Shown in pieces: positions 37,752 through 50,189 of a DNA stretch of 64,000 bases. A program made the position numbers and the translations under genes. The notes under the pieces are model-generated. The model was not told where the DNA came from, did no database searches, and saw only the letters and a list, made by a program, of their open reading frames with translations. The stretch's first letter is position 1. The number at the start of each line of letters is the position of its first letter. Source of the DNA: Dirofilaria immitis. Taxonomy: Eukaryota; Nematoda; Chromadorea; Rhabditida; Onchocercidae. The stretch lies in the NCBI GenBank assembly GCA_024305405.1, contig JAKNDB010000088.1, positions 2,188,001 to 2,252,000 of the forward strand, in the 5' to 3' direction.

Positions 37752-38475
37752 TTGAATCCGTTATGTTTTTTTAATAATTTAATTTTTCTTCCCATAAAAT
37801 TTGAAATAGAATTAATTTTTCTTTTTAATTCATTATATTTGCATGAATTCTTTTTCTCATTCCTGGCTAGCATTTATAGAATTTCACATTTTCTTTTTTT
37901 TCCTTCTATTTATGGTAATTATTTGTTAATATTTTTATTTCGATTAAGTAAAAATTTAAATTTTAAATTCTGATAATCAGAATACTTTTATTCATTACCA
38001 ATTATAAAATGCATAAATTAAGAAAAAAGAAATTATAAGATATATTTATTGTAATAATTGATATTTCATAATTTATAATTAATAATTATGTATTTTTCAT
38101 TTATAAATAATAGCAAAATGATTTTGTTAAACGTTTTTAATTTCAAATTTAATTTTACTAATTGAAATTTAAAATTTTCTTTTTCACTTCTATCATTAGC
38201 TTACCTGTTGTTCATTATTATTACTTATTAATTAATTATTCATCCAATTTTTTGACACGTTTAATATTTCTTAGAAATTTTTTTTTTTTTTTTTTATATA
38301 TATATTCCTTTATGTAATAGTATTTTACTCGTATGTGTGTGATATTCCTTTCATTCATATTTATAAGAAATTCTTACAAATATTCTATTCTTACGTAATA
38401 TTCCTCGTAATAACACAAGTACTTATTTTCACGTGTTAGCATATTTCTTTAAGTTCATACGTATAATATTCTTCT
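37752..38475. other. unc-62 intron 1, AT-rich section
   Basis: No exon or strong repeat seen. Confidence 0.5.
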
Positions 38476-38640
38476 AATTACTGTATTTATACATGTAGTG
38501 TTTTTCCAACTATTATATTCGTACGTGTGCCAACTTTTTCAAATATAATATTCGTATGCGTGCTAATTTTTCCAAGTATTATATTCGTACGTGTGGTACT
38601 CTCTTCAAAATATTACATTCATTCGTTCATTTTATTCATT
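38476..38640. repeat. 33-bp tandem repeat with CGTACGTGTG cores, about 5 units
   Basis: Units begin near 38476, 38508, 38541, 38574 and 38607. Best consensus: AAnTATTATATTCGTACGTGTGnnAnTTTTTCC. Related ACGTG-bearing scraps extend back to about 38330. The TACGTGT core is kept in several units while the flanks drift. Confidence 0.75.
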
Positions 38641-38895
38641 CTGTATGTTTTAATAATTCCATTTATTCTAAATGTTCATTCACTATCACTTCATATTTTT
38701 AATTATTTACAATTTTCCAAAAATTTTTCATATTCAATTCAATTTAAAAAAGCCAGGAAAGACAGAAGGAATAGAGAGAGATTCGAAAGAAAAAGGGACG
38801 AATTTCATAAAGTTATGCGAGAGGGAAAAAAATTAGACTGAAAAGAAGAAGGAAAGGTAAAATAGAGGGAAGAAAAAAAGGAAAAATAGGAAAGA

Positions 38896-38935
38896 AAGAA
38901 AGAGAGAGAAAGAGAGAGGGAGAGAGAGAGGGAGA

Positions 38936-38968
<33 letters not shown>
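38896..38968. repeat. (GA)n purine tract
   Basis: AGAGAG with GGGAGAG interruptions, inside a larger purine-rich stretch starting near 38750. A complementary (CT)n tract is at 39290-39345, so the two could pair in an RNA. Confidence 0.9.
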
Positions 38969-38973
<5 letters not shown>

Positions 38974-39289
38974 GAGGTCAGGTAAAAAAGAAAAAGGAAT
39001 GATTTAAAATCACAGTATAAGTCGTTAATCATTTTTTATTTTCTCCTTTTCATTTATTTTGCCATCTCAAATGTATTTCTTACCTATTTTCAACCTTTTT
39101 CTAGAAGAAAAAGAAAAAAATAGAAAAATCAAAAATAAAAATAAAAATGAATAGATGAGTTTTCCTATAACAAAATAACAAAGTTGCTATTTCAACAATT
39201 TACAATTCGATATCATTTTAAAATTTTATTTCTAACAAAATTTTTATTACAAAAAATTTTTATTTAATTTATTTATTCGTTTTTTCCCT

Positions 39290-39291
39290 TT

Positions 39292-39344
<53 letters not shown>

Positions 39345-39345
39345 A
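39290..39345. repeat. (CT)n tract
   Basis: CTCTCTCT with TTT interruptions. Confidence 0.9.
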
Positions 39346-40447
39346 TTTCTAATATAAAATTTTCATATAAAAATTATTTTTTTATTTTTTCTATATTTGA
39401 AATTTATTTAGAAATAATGAATTTTCAAAATTTATTAAAAATTGAATATAAATTTATGAAAGTTTTCATTTTGTCGAAATATATATTTTATCGATTATTA
39501 TTTTGAATGAAAAAAAAACAATAATAGTATAAGTTTTGTTAGTTATAATAAAAAGTTTGAAACTAAATTTTTAGATGAAAATTTTAAACGATTAGAAAAT
39601 TATGTGTATAAGCTAAACATTTTTTTCTTTACTAAAATATTTTTGTTTTTTTTTCATTCTCTCTTCTTTTATTTCTCTTTTATCATTCTCTTTTTCATTT
39701 CTTTATCTCTTTTTTCATTTGTAATAATTAGACGAATTAGTAATGACAACATAAAACAGTAATCAAATATATGAACTTTTTCGCTTGCTTTATTCGAAAT
39801 ACAAAACGAGAATTTAATTCATTCATTCGTTCATCCATTCGCTGTTTCATATATTAATTTAATTATTCGTTCTCTTTTAGCCATACAAAAAATAATTGAA
39901 ACTTTTATAATAAATACGATCAAATTTTTTTGCAATATAGTATTTCATGATATTTATCATCATTAACTTATAATTATCCTTCATTAAATTAAGATATTAA
40001 TTAATATTGCAAGCCTTTCTATATAATTAACTTTTCTTTTAACAAATGTCAAAAATGGCATTTAATCTATTAAAATTAGCTAATAATTCAAAGCAAGCAA
40101 GTAAGCAAAAAAAAAAAAGAGAGAGAAAGAAGAAAATGAAATAATTACAGCCATATTTTATTAAATACTCTACATAATTCATTAAAATTTGAAGAAAAAA
40201 AAAGAGGAAAACAAAGAACTATCATTAATATTAATATTATTAATTATTATCTAACATTATAATATATTGCTTATATATAGATATTATGTATTTGTTAAAA
40301 ATAATGATGAAAATTTATTTTTTATAAATTTTAAATTGCTTATGTTGAAAGATTATCAAAAATAATTTTTATTCAATTAATATAAAGAATAATGAAAAAA
40401 GAAGGAAGGAAAAAAATAGTTATGCATTAATTATAAATTTTAATACA

Positions 40448-40490
<43 letters not shown>

Positions 40491-41283
40491 TAGTAGACAA
40501 TAATAGTAATAATAATAATAATAATAATAGACAATAATCAATATGAAACGAAAAAACGAAGTTGCATTTATATGTTATCAATATTGTTCAATGATATGCG
40601 AAAATATCTATAATTTAGCATGAAAAAAAGATTAAATTAATATTCGAATAATTAATTATAAATGAATATAAATATATGCATTAAATATAATAAACTTTCA
40701 ATAAACAATTGGTTTCTTTTTACACATATTTTTATTATCGATCAATATCTATTCCAACATATCCATTTCATCTCTTTTTTTTTCTCTCTCTCTCTCTCTT
40801 ATATAGTTTCAATTAACAAATTATCGTTTTATTATTTATAACTATTTCATATATATTATAATTTAAAAAGTGAAATATAAAAGCATGAGGTATGAGAGAG
40901 GGAATAAAGGATATAATTTTCTTCTCTTTCAAATCATTATTGTCGTTGTTGTTGTTGTTGTTGTTGCTGTTGTTGTTGTGATTTATCTAACATCATCACT
41001 ATATCGTTGATGATATCATCAACATCATCATCATTATTATCATCCTTACCTACTAATACTACTATTGCTACTATCACTGTTCCTACTACTACTACTCTTA
41101 ATACTACTGGTTATCGTTTCTGCAATCATCATCATCGTCATTATCATCATTATCGTCAATATTAAGTATTATCAATATTGCTATTATTGTCACTAATCAT
41201 TAAATGAGAAATGAAAGAAGAGGGATTGTTGGTAAAAAGATGTAATTTTTTTCATTTTTAAATCGCTGTTCATCGCTATGATG
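39346..41283. other. unc-62 intron 1 with AAT, TTG and CT simple repeats
   Basis: (AAT)n at 40448-40530 in two blocks split by ACAATAGTAGACAATAGT; (CT)n at about 40784-40799; (TTG)n at 40939-40980; and irregular ACT/ATC patches at 41030-41170. No exon is supported. Confidence 0.6.
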
Positions 41284-41434
<151 letters not shown>

Positions 41435-41992
41435 TATGAATAACAAAATTTCAATATCATCGTTCTTACCATTACTACTACTTCCGTTGCTTAACTTCAT
41501 CATCAACAACATTATTAACAACATCAGTAACGACATCAAACATCATCATTATCGTCATCATCATCATTATCGTCATTGTCATTTTCATCATTGACTACCG
41601 TAATCTGAGGAGGACTACCTGAGGGGTAGGTAGCAAATGCTATCGGTCACGATGTCAGCGGGTTTCATTGGAATGAGGTGATTGGAAAAGATAGAACGGT
41701 TGAGAAAAGTAAGGAGAAAAGAGTGGAGAGAAAAGAAAAGAATGAGAGAAGAGAAGGAAGGAAGTAGTAAGTAGTAATATGATAGAAAGGAATAGAACAT
41801 ACAGATTATGTTCGATAGACTGATACCAAATGGTATACCCCTAAGGAATATGTATATGTATATGTATACATGTGTGTGTATGTTTGTCCGTCTCTCTATT
41901 TATCTGTCTGTACCACCATTTGACTGCTTCTCTTTATATGTCAATATTAAATATGTATCCTTTTTCGAAGTGGTGTCCCTATCTAAAACGAT
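41435..41992. other. GC-richer intronic patch
   Basis: Between the CAT and AGC repeats. The part at about 41590-41690 (GAGGAGGACTACCTGAGG and following) is clearly less AT-rich than its surroundings, but no frame or splice-site set supports an exon. Confidence 0.35.
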
Positions 41993-42036
<44 letters not shown>

Positions 42037-42075
42037 CGCAGTAGCAGTAGCAGCAGCAGTAGCAGCGGTAGTAGT
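41993..42075. repeat. (AGC)n microsatellite
   Basis: About 14 perfect AGC units, then degenerate AGT/AGC units to about 42085. Poly-Ala, poly-Ser or poly-Gln coding is possible in principle, but no acceptor or donor fits. Confidence 0.9.
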
Positions 42076-42182
42076 AGCAGTAGCAATAAGGGAAGCAATA
42101 GGCAATAGGCAGTCAGTAACAACTAGACAAGGATGAGAATACGAAAGCTATCAATCATTGGGTACCAATCGACTACCTTCTT

Positions 42183-42345
42183 CCAATCATCAAACCCTCC
42201 TCTTTCTTCTCCTCCTCTTCCTCCTCCTCCTCTTCCTTCTTTCTTCTTCCTTCTTTCTCCATTCCCCTCCTTCCTTCTTCCTTCTCCTCCTCTTCACTCC
42301 TCATCTCATATCTTTCATTCACTCCTCTTCTTTTTCATTCTCTTT
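42183..42345. repeat. Polypyrimidine tract (plus strand)
   Basis: CTCCTCTTCCTCC-type sequence with few purines. Related tracts of the same polarity are at 43684-43785 and 45172-45262. Confidence 0.85.
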
Positions 42346-43683
42346 TCTCTTTACCTTTTATTCTTTTCATTTCATTCAATTCTCGATTATTTCAATTTAT
42401 ATGATATGATATGTGATGAAAGCATTTTTTTCTTTTAAAAAGCTAAAATGTTAATATTACTTTTTGAATTAAAATTTATTAAAATTAAAATTAAAAAAGA
42501 AAAAAATTTGAATTTAATTTAAAAAAGAAATATTTAATTTGTCGTTTTTTCTTTTTTTAATTTTTATATTTTTATTTTATCGTTTTTTTCATTTTTAGTA
42601 TTTAAGAAAAATTTATTTATTGTACAAAAAAAAAGAAAAATGAATGTAAGAAAGAAATAAAAGAATTGAAGTAAATTTGTTAATTCTTTTTTTTTCTTTA
42701 ACCTTTCACCTTTTTAATTATCTCTCATCTTTTTCTCATTTATATATATATATATGTTTAATAATAATATTTGTTTATATTTGTAAGAGGAAGACTTTTT
42801 TTGGTTAAAGAAAACAAAAATAGGAAAATAGGTATTAAGGAATAGTAGAAGAATTGGGTAAATCTTTTTATCTTATTAACCTTTTACCTTTTTGTTTTTC
42901 TTTTTCCTTTTCTCATGTATATATGCGTACGTATATCTATAGTTTCTATTTGCATAAAAAATTTTTTTAGTTAACTTTACAAAAAGGAGAAAAATAGGAA
43001 TTAGATGAAAAGAAAGAGCTGGAGAAAAAGGAGAGGAAAAAGGAAAAGAGAAGTTTATAGTTTGATAGTTGATAACGGATACGCAAGATTGTAGTATTAA
43101 TCATGATAGGGAAATGAATATACGAATGAATGAATTTTTATACATCATGATAGGGGAGAAGGTGGTGGAAGAATGTAAAAATAGAGCATAATTTAGATAT
43201 AATAATAAATTTAAATTGATAAAATTTACTACATGGATAATAATAATCATAATAATCGTTAAAAATGAATGATGATTTAATGTGTACATTAACAAATCGA
43301 TAAATAAATGATAAAAACATTTTGTATGTATTTCAAGTATTATAATCATTCTTATCATTATTGTCTTCATTTGCTAAATCATTTATCATCATTAAAGTAA
43401 TTGATGTATAGGTGATTATTAGATTGGTTGATAAATGTTTAGAATAATAAAAAATTCCTCCTTCCTAATATTTCTCCTCCTTTTTTTTCTCCTCTTTCTA
43501 AAAACGAAAAGAAGGAATAAGAAAGAGAAGGAAGAGAGAAACAGAAGGAGGAAGAAGAGAAAGAAAGGAGAAGGAAAGAGAGGAAGAAAAAACTCTCGAA
43601 AATATCCGTAAGTATACAGTTATTTACCATTTATATTTTATTTTATTTATTTTATTAACATATTCATGTCTTATTGAACCTTA
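42346..43683. other. unc-62 intron 1, AT-rich with a purine tract
   Basis: No exon is supported. Contains a purine-rich stretch (AAGAGAAGGAAGAGAG) at about 43500-43590, of opposite strand polarity to the flanking pyrimidine tracts. Confidence 0.5.
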
Positions 43684-43785
43684 TTTCCTCCCTCACCTCC
43701 TACTCCTCTTCCTCTTCCTCATCCTCCTCCTCCTTCTCCTCCTCCTCTTACCTCTCTTCCTCCTTTTCCTTCTTATCTCCTTAAT
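43684..43785. repeat. Polypyrimidine tract (CCTCCT/CTTCCTC)
   Basis: Nearly all C/T on the plus strand. Confidence 0.85.
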
Positions 43786-44810
43786 TTTCTTATTCTTATT
43801 TGCTAAACTTTTTCGATAAAAATTTCTGATAAAAGAATTTTAATATGTCAAATAATTTGATTATTTATTAGGCAAATTCATATATCATTTGTAATATCAT
43901 TTAAAATGTGCATATATTAATTGTTGATTGATAATTTAATCCATTTTTCATTCTAATTTTTATTTATAATATAACACATTTTAAATTTCAAATACATAAA
44001 TAAATATCGGAATCGAAAAAGAAAAAGAAAGAAAGAAGATGATTAATTGATAGGAATAAAAATTGATAGCAATAGTAATAATAAATAATAGTTAAGAAAT
44101 AAAAATAAATTAACGTTTTGTGATTAATGAAAATGATGACAATGATGACACGATTGCTAGAAGAGAGAGAGATGATGATGATGATGATGATAATGATAAT
44201 GGTAATGATAATGATAATGATAAAGATGATGTTAATGATGAATAACGAAGGTTGAGATAAAATGATATAATGAGATTATCAATTCTTCTTTTCCTTCTCT
44301 TCCTCTTCCTTTTCCTCTTCCTATTGCTTTTCTTCTTCTTCTTCTTCTTCTTCGTCTTCTTCTTCATCAGTTCTATTAGTATTTTTAATTTTAAAAATAT
44401 TTTAAAAATTATTAGAAAAGAAAATAAAAGGTTTGTTAGAATTGGTTAAGGCCTTCTTTTCTTTTTTCCTTTTGTTCTTCTTCTCTATTCTTTTTTTTCT
44501 CTTTTTTTCTTGCTCTATTTTTCTTTCATCATTCCCTTCTTTCTTGCAAATTTATTCCCTTTCTCAATTTTGCCTATTTCTCTTTTTCTTTTTTTTTAAT
44601 TTTCAAACAAAAATTTCTTTTTTTCGAAAAATTTTTGTCATTTAAAGAGAGTAAAAGAAAAATAAATTGAACTCTTTCCTTTCTATTATTTTTTTCTTTT
44701 CTACCATTTCTTTCACCTTTTCCTCTCATTCTTTTTATCTCTTCTTCTTCATTCTCTTTTTCTTTTTTTTTAAATAAGCCACAGATTGGTTTCCCGAAGT
44801 GCAATATATA
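43786..44810. other. unc-62 intron 1 with GAT and CTT repeats
   Basis: (GAT)n and AATGAT at 44169-44240, pyrimidine-rich DNA at 44283-44360 including (CTT)n, and T-rich DNA to 44770. No exon is supported. Confidence 0.5.
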
Positions 44811-45062
44811 TACATATGATGATATATATATACACATATATATATGTGTGTGTGTATGTGTATGTGTGGGTGTACATGAGTGTCTGTCTAGGTGCATGGA
44901 TGTATATAGATGATCTATATTATGTGTGCATGAGTATGAATGCCTGTACTGATATATATATGTGTGTGTGTATGTGTGTATGTGTGTGTATAGGTATGTT
45001 TCGGTATGTAGGGTTGTGTACGGGTATGTATGGGTGTGTATGAATGTCTGTACAGGCAGGTA
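44811..45062. repeat. TATG/TGTA-rich purine-pyrimidine alternating array
   Basis: Alternating TATA, TGTG and GTATGTG with a loose unit of about 30-40 bp (TATGnnTGTCTGTACnGG). Alternating purine-pyrimidine DNA of this kind can adopt Z-form. The frames across it are repeat artefacts. Confidence 0.8.
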
Positions 45063-45171
45063 TGTATATGTCTATACTATTGTTTAATTCCAAATTAATC
45101 GACTTTAACACTACTCCAAACAACCAAACAACAACAGGGAGCAGTACGTTATTATCATTACCTTGCAGATA

Positions 45172-45262
45172 GCAATCATCCTCCTTCTCCTCCTCTTTTC
45201 CTCCTCTTCCTCCTCCTCCATTTCCTCCCTCTCCTCTTCCTTCTACTTCTCGTTTTCCTCCT
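45172..45262. repeat. Polypyrimidine tract
   Basis: CCTCCTTCTCCTCC-type sequence; a (CT)n run follows at 45371-45420. Confidence 0.85.
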
Positions 45263-45375
45263 ACTTCTTCTACTTGTTGAAATTTTAAAAGATTTTTTTT
45301 TTTCTAATCTGATATTATGGAAAAAAGAAGACTCATTTGTTTTTTTAATTATTTACCTGCTCTTTCTTCCTCCCT

Positions 45376-45417
<42 letters not shown>

Positions 45418-45420
45418 TTC

Positions 45421-46139
45421 TCATAATTCATTCATTTGTTAATTAAAACCAAAAAAATAAGAATAAACAATGAATGAAAAAACAAAAAAAAAAAAAAAAG
45501 GTAATGAAGCGACAAAATTTATTTAAAAGAATTAATAATTCAGAAAAAAACAATCTCATTCAAACGATAAAATAAATAGTTGAGGAAAAAAAAAGAAGAG
45601 AGAAGTGAAAATATCATTATTACTACCAAATAACAAATATTGTTTTATTTTATTTCATTAGTAATAATAGTAATAATAATAATAATGATAATGATAATAA
45701 TAATGATAATAATAATAACGAACGATAATGATATATAATAGAAAGAAGGAAAGAGAGAGAAAAAAGATGAAACAAAAGATAAAGATGAAAAAAGAACAGA
45801 TATAAATTAATCATTTATAAAATTTTAATTTTAATAATTTATAATTAAATAAATAAGCAATTCATTTTTAATTTCTATTTTCAAATTAATTTAAGCAATA
45901 ATCACTAAATTTTGATAATTTCAATACTAATAGGAATTAATAGATAGCAATGATATTGATAATGAAATAGGTTAATTGATAAGCAATATATAGGTGAATA
46001 CTAATAAGCAATGATAAAATAATTCAATATAGGTAAATAATAAACAATTTATAGGTAAGTATGCATTAAGTAGTAAAAAGGTAACTAACAAGCAATATAG
46101 ATAAAATCAACAATAATAGAAACAAAAATCAGTGAAAAG
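45421..46139. other. unc-62 intron 1, AT-rich with AAT/GAT repeats
   Basis: (AAT)n/(GAT)n at 45660-45735. Repeated AAGCAATATA(T/G)AGGTAAATA phrases at about 45950-46110 form a degenerate array. No exon is supported. Confidence 0.5.
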
Positions 46140-46370
46140 TTGACGAAGAAAAAGGAGAAGGAGAAGATGGAAGATGAAGAGGTGGAGGAGGTGGAGAAAG
46201 AGAAAGATGAAGAGGAGGAGGTGGAGGAAGATGAGGAGGTGGAGGATAAGGAGGGTGGAGGAGGACGAAGAAGAGGAGAACGAAGAGGAAGAAGAAGGAA
46301 GATGAGGAGATGGAGGAGGAGGAGGAAGAGGAGGAGGAGGAGGAGGAGGAGGAAGAGAAAGAAGACTTTT
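46140..46370. repeat. Polypurine tract (GGAGGA/GAAGAG), about 230 bp
   Basis: Nearly all A/G on the plus strand, complementary in composition to the pyrimidine tracts at 42183, 43684 and 45172. The Glu/Lys/Arg-rich frame here comes from the composition. Confidence 0.9.
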
Positions 46371-46468
46371 GCTGTTTGTTCGTTTTATTTTTCCTTAAAA
46401 CTAGGCGGGATAGGATTGAACGATAGGAAAAGATTTTCAACTTTTAGTTCCACCCCAATCTTATCCAA

Positions 46469-46735
46469 TCTCATCTCATCTCGTCTCATCTCATCTCATC
46501 TCATCTCATCCCATCCTTTCATCCTATTCTTTTCTTCTTTTCATTCATTCATTTATTCATTCATTCATTCATTCATTCATCCATCCATCCATCCATCCAT
46601 CCCATCCATCCATCCATCCATCCATCCATCCATCCATCTATTCATTCATTCCATCATTCAATCATTTGGCTCATTCATTTCTAATTCATTCATTTATTCG
46701 ATCATTCATTCCATTCCATTCATTCATTCATCCTG
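46469..46735. repeat. (CTCAT)n then (CATT)n/(CATC)n arrays
   Basis: Pentanucleotide CTCAT, about 9 units (46469-46515), then tetranucleotides CATT (46541-46575), CATC (46576-46640) and mixed CATT to 46735. A switch from one unit to a one-base variant in a single tract shows stepwise mutation and expansion. Confidence 0.9.
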
Positions 46736-46742
46736 TCAATCT

Positions 46743-47620
46743 TCAACTATAAACTAAACGCATTTGACGGACGATTAATTTTTCCGTTTCTATTTTCTTT
46801 AACACCTCATCATCTAAAATCAATCCTTCTAATAGATCATATTGTTCGGCTGTAATTTGTTATTACAAAGTTATTTAATTATCATATGCGTGTATGTGCG
46901 TGCGTTCTGCGTATGTCTCTATTTACCTATATATATATATATATGATGTATACATATATACGTGTGTATATACGTATATTACGTATGTATGGCACATATA
47001 TATATATATATATATGAGGAAAGGTATATCAGGAAGAAAAGATGATTATCATTTTATTAATACTTCCTCATATTCTTTCATAGGATTAGTAATGTTTTAA
47101 GTTTTGAAATATTTTAATTATTATTTTATTAGAATTTAGGAGTGATTTGTTCTTTTTTCCATCATTATTTTTCTTCAATTATTTTAATACTACTTTCAAT
47201 TTGCTTTTAATTAATAGATATTGGTTAGATGATAGAATAAAAATATATTATAATTTAATTTTTAAGATAAGCATTATTAGTTATATATATATATATATAA
47301 ACATACACATATACAATTTTATAATTACAATATCTAATAAAAGACAGAAATATATTCATGCAAAATATCAATATGACAAATTATAACAATAACAATTGTT
47401 ATAATATATTGTGTTTTGTTTATTTTTGATTGCAAAGAAAAACGAAAAGAATTATAAAAATTTTAATTGAAAAAAATCGATATTTCATAGGACTGTTTGT
47501 TGATTATTCTATATTAAAATAAGATTGATCTAAGAAGATTTGAATGAACTAATAATCACAAGAATAGATGTTATTTTTATTCTTTTGAATTATTTGTAAT
47601 GCATAAATTTTAATAATTGA

Positions 47621-47687
<67 letters not shown>

Positions 47688-48397
47688 TTGATTGATTTAA
47701 TATTTTATTAGTAATTAGTAAATTAAATTAATTGTTAGTATGAAACAATTAAACATTCTATACAAATACCGAATAATATACAATCAGATTAATCCATCAT
47801 GAAATAAATAATGTGATGATATAGGAAAGATGGCATGAATGTTTAAGAGTAGTTAGATGAATATATAAATAATTCGTTGAACAAGAAATGATGACATTTA
47901 TAATCGTTAAAAGAAATTACCTACGGTATAATTTGCAAATTTATAATTATGAATTACTTTGTTATGATTATTTGTTACATTATTTTATGATTATCATTAA
48001 TTTTTCGTATTGGTGACAAATAAAACGAATGCAAAAGACTATCAATTCATTTTTACTCAAATTGCAAAACGTATTCAGTATAGATCATCATTGTCAATAA
48101 TTTATTAGCAGCTATAAAATTGATTTAGGAACTTTTTTTTCATTTCCACGGAAGGTGGAGGACAAAGGAACGAGATTACTACGAGAGACAAAATTGTAAA
48201 TCGTCGTTATTATTATTATTATTGTTATTATTATTATTATCATTATTATTCTGTTTACCTTCAATACTGTCATTGATATTATCTTTATTGTTATTATTTC
48301 TGAAATTACTATTATTATTATTATTATTGCTAATATCATCATCATCATCATCCTCAGCAACAACAGCAGCAATAGTAGCAGTATCGCGGAAGCCCAT
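46743..48397 (-). CDS. Possible two-exon gene nested antisense in unc-62 intron 1
   Basis: Candidate exon A is 48397-48259: MGFRDTATIAAVVAEDDDDDD, then Asn/Ser-rich, ending NDSIE in phase 1 before a GTAAAC donor. Candidate exon B is 46849-46743, after an AAATTACAG acceptor. It continues in the matching phase (G+CC gives Ala) as EQYDLLEGLILDDEV, LKKIETEKL, IVRQMRLVYS, then TGA. AATAAA lies about 45 nt past the stop (46693-46698). The predicted product is about 81 aa and acidic, with no recognised domain. Exon B has Glu/Asp/Leu/Lys/Val composition unlike chance frames in this DNA and could form amphipathic helix. Against it: exon A overlaps an (ATT)n tract, exon B is only 35 codons, and the upstream start is unsupported. 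Confidence 0.3.
47625..47685. repeat. (ATT)n microsatellite
   Basis: Two perfect ATT runs separated by a one-unit phase slip. Confidence 0.9.
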
Positions 48398-48429
48398 ACA
48401 TATGTCACAACGGGTCCGTCTTCGATAAT

Positions 48430-50189
48430 TTTCTTTTTTTTTTTTTATTTTTTCGAACTTAAATTTAATTATTTTCTAATATACTTGATTAAGTTTTTCT
48501 TAAACTTTTTAATTACATTACTTTCTCGAAGCATCATTTCTTATTAACAGTATATAATGACTAAAACATCTTTTCAATACTTACCATATTTATTTATTCA
48601 ATTTTTATATTTCATGCATTTATATCAATTAAACTTTAGTATTGCAATGAAATGTATCGTAATCACAGAAATTTTACCGTACATATATGTTAAGTATATT
48701 GCTACCAAGTTTGATAATTTCCCTATATACACATGCATAAGTATACTATTCAGATTTCAAACAATTTAATAACTCACCATATTTATATCACTTAGAGACA
48801 TTAATGCTAAAGTATACTTTTTTTTCCTATATTTCACCATATATGCTTTTTTTTTTCCCATATTTCACCAAACACTTAACCATACCGTATTGATTTGAAG
48901 AATTCTTACCGTGTGTGTGCGTAATATACTGTACTAATTCTAAAGAAATTTTATTTTACATGCCTAAATATATGTTGCATTAATTTTATAAATATTTTTG
49001 ACAAATAATTTTTATTTCTAATTTATAATTTTTTCAAATTTTAATAAATTAACCTTTTCTTTTTTCATTATTTTCTTTTAAATTTTTTTATTAAAAGGAA
49101 AAGTAAATAAAAGAAGAAAGAATGAATTTTTGTGCAAATTTTATCTAAAAATAATAAGAAAAATAATGTTGTCATTTTATTTGTTCTTTAAAATAACAGA
49201 TATCGATTATAATTCAAAATCGTTAATAAATATTGCTTATAAGCAATAAATATTTATTATATTTTTCAATATCGAAATAATATTTTCTTTTGTTATCAAG
49301 TAAGTAATATTTAGATAAGCAATAGCCTAAAAAAGAATTAAAAATCATAAGTAGTCCATTCTTCTATTTTTATTTTTCATCCATCTTATCAGTATTTGTT
49401 TTTGTTCCTGATAAGATTATTGGTTAAAAGTGAATAAAAATAATTTTCGTTTGCTCCATTATTACATTTCTATTTCGATTCATTATAATCAATAATTGAT
49501 ATATATTATTTTAATTATTGTAATTTTGTTTTTTCTAATTATTTTTATTTTACCAAAAACATTTTCAAATATTTTTATTACAGTATAAATTTTTATATTA
49601 CAGTATAAATTTCTTTATTTTAATTTTTAAAAATTAACATACGAATTTTTAGACATATCGATTTTTATTCAGAAAATGCAAGTACACTTTTTTTTCAATT
49701 TGTACATTTTTGGTTGAATCAGTTAGTCTTTCGTATTTGGAATTACCGTAATATTGGCACATGGATGAAGTAAAAATAAATTCTATTCTTTTCTTCCTCT
49801 TTTTTCTCTCGCTTTTTTTTTTGTTTAAATCTTATTGTTCTTACAATGTGAAAAAAAAAGAAAATAAGAAAGAAGAGAGAAGGGAGAGAGAAAAAATAAG
49901 GGAAAAGAGTGAATAAAAATAAAATAAGATTTATTCCTCTTTTTTCCTTAATATCTCTCTTATTTCTTGTAATTTTTTTCTTCCTTGATTTTTTTGAAGA
50001 TAAAAAAAGAAAAAAAAAACGAGCCAACTTTGTTAAGGCCATTTATCCAATCCGATAACAATTTCAAATATTTGTGAATTCTCGTAATTCTCATGGGGAA
50101 CGAACAAATGGGAAAATGATCAAACATTTTTGCTAAAAACACTAACCAATAGAAATGGGTTAAAAAAATATCAGTAAAATTCTTTGATC
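48430..50189. other. unc-62 intron 1, AT-rich section
   Basis: No exon seen. TTTTTTTTCCNATATTTCACCA occurs twice (about 48820, 48850), and ATTACAGTATAAATTT twice (about 49577, 49597). Confidence 0.5.

Noticed and set aside
46129..46757. Ser/Pro-rich minus frame and Glu/Arg-rich plus frame
   Set aside because: Composition effect of the polypurine tract and the CATT/CATC arrays; no splice or domain support.
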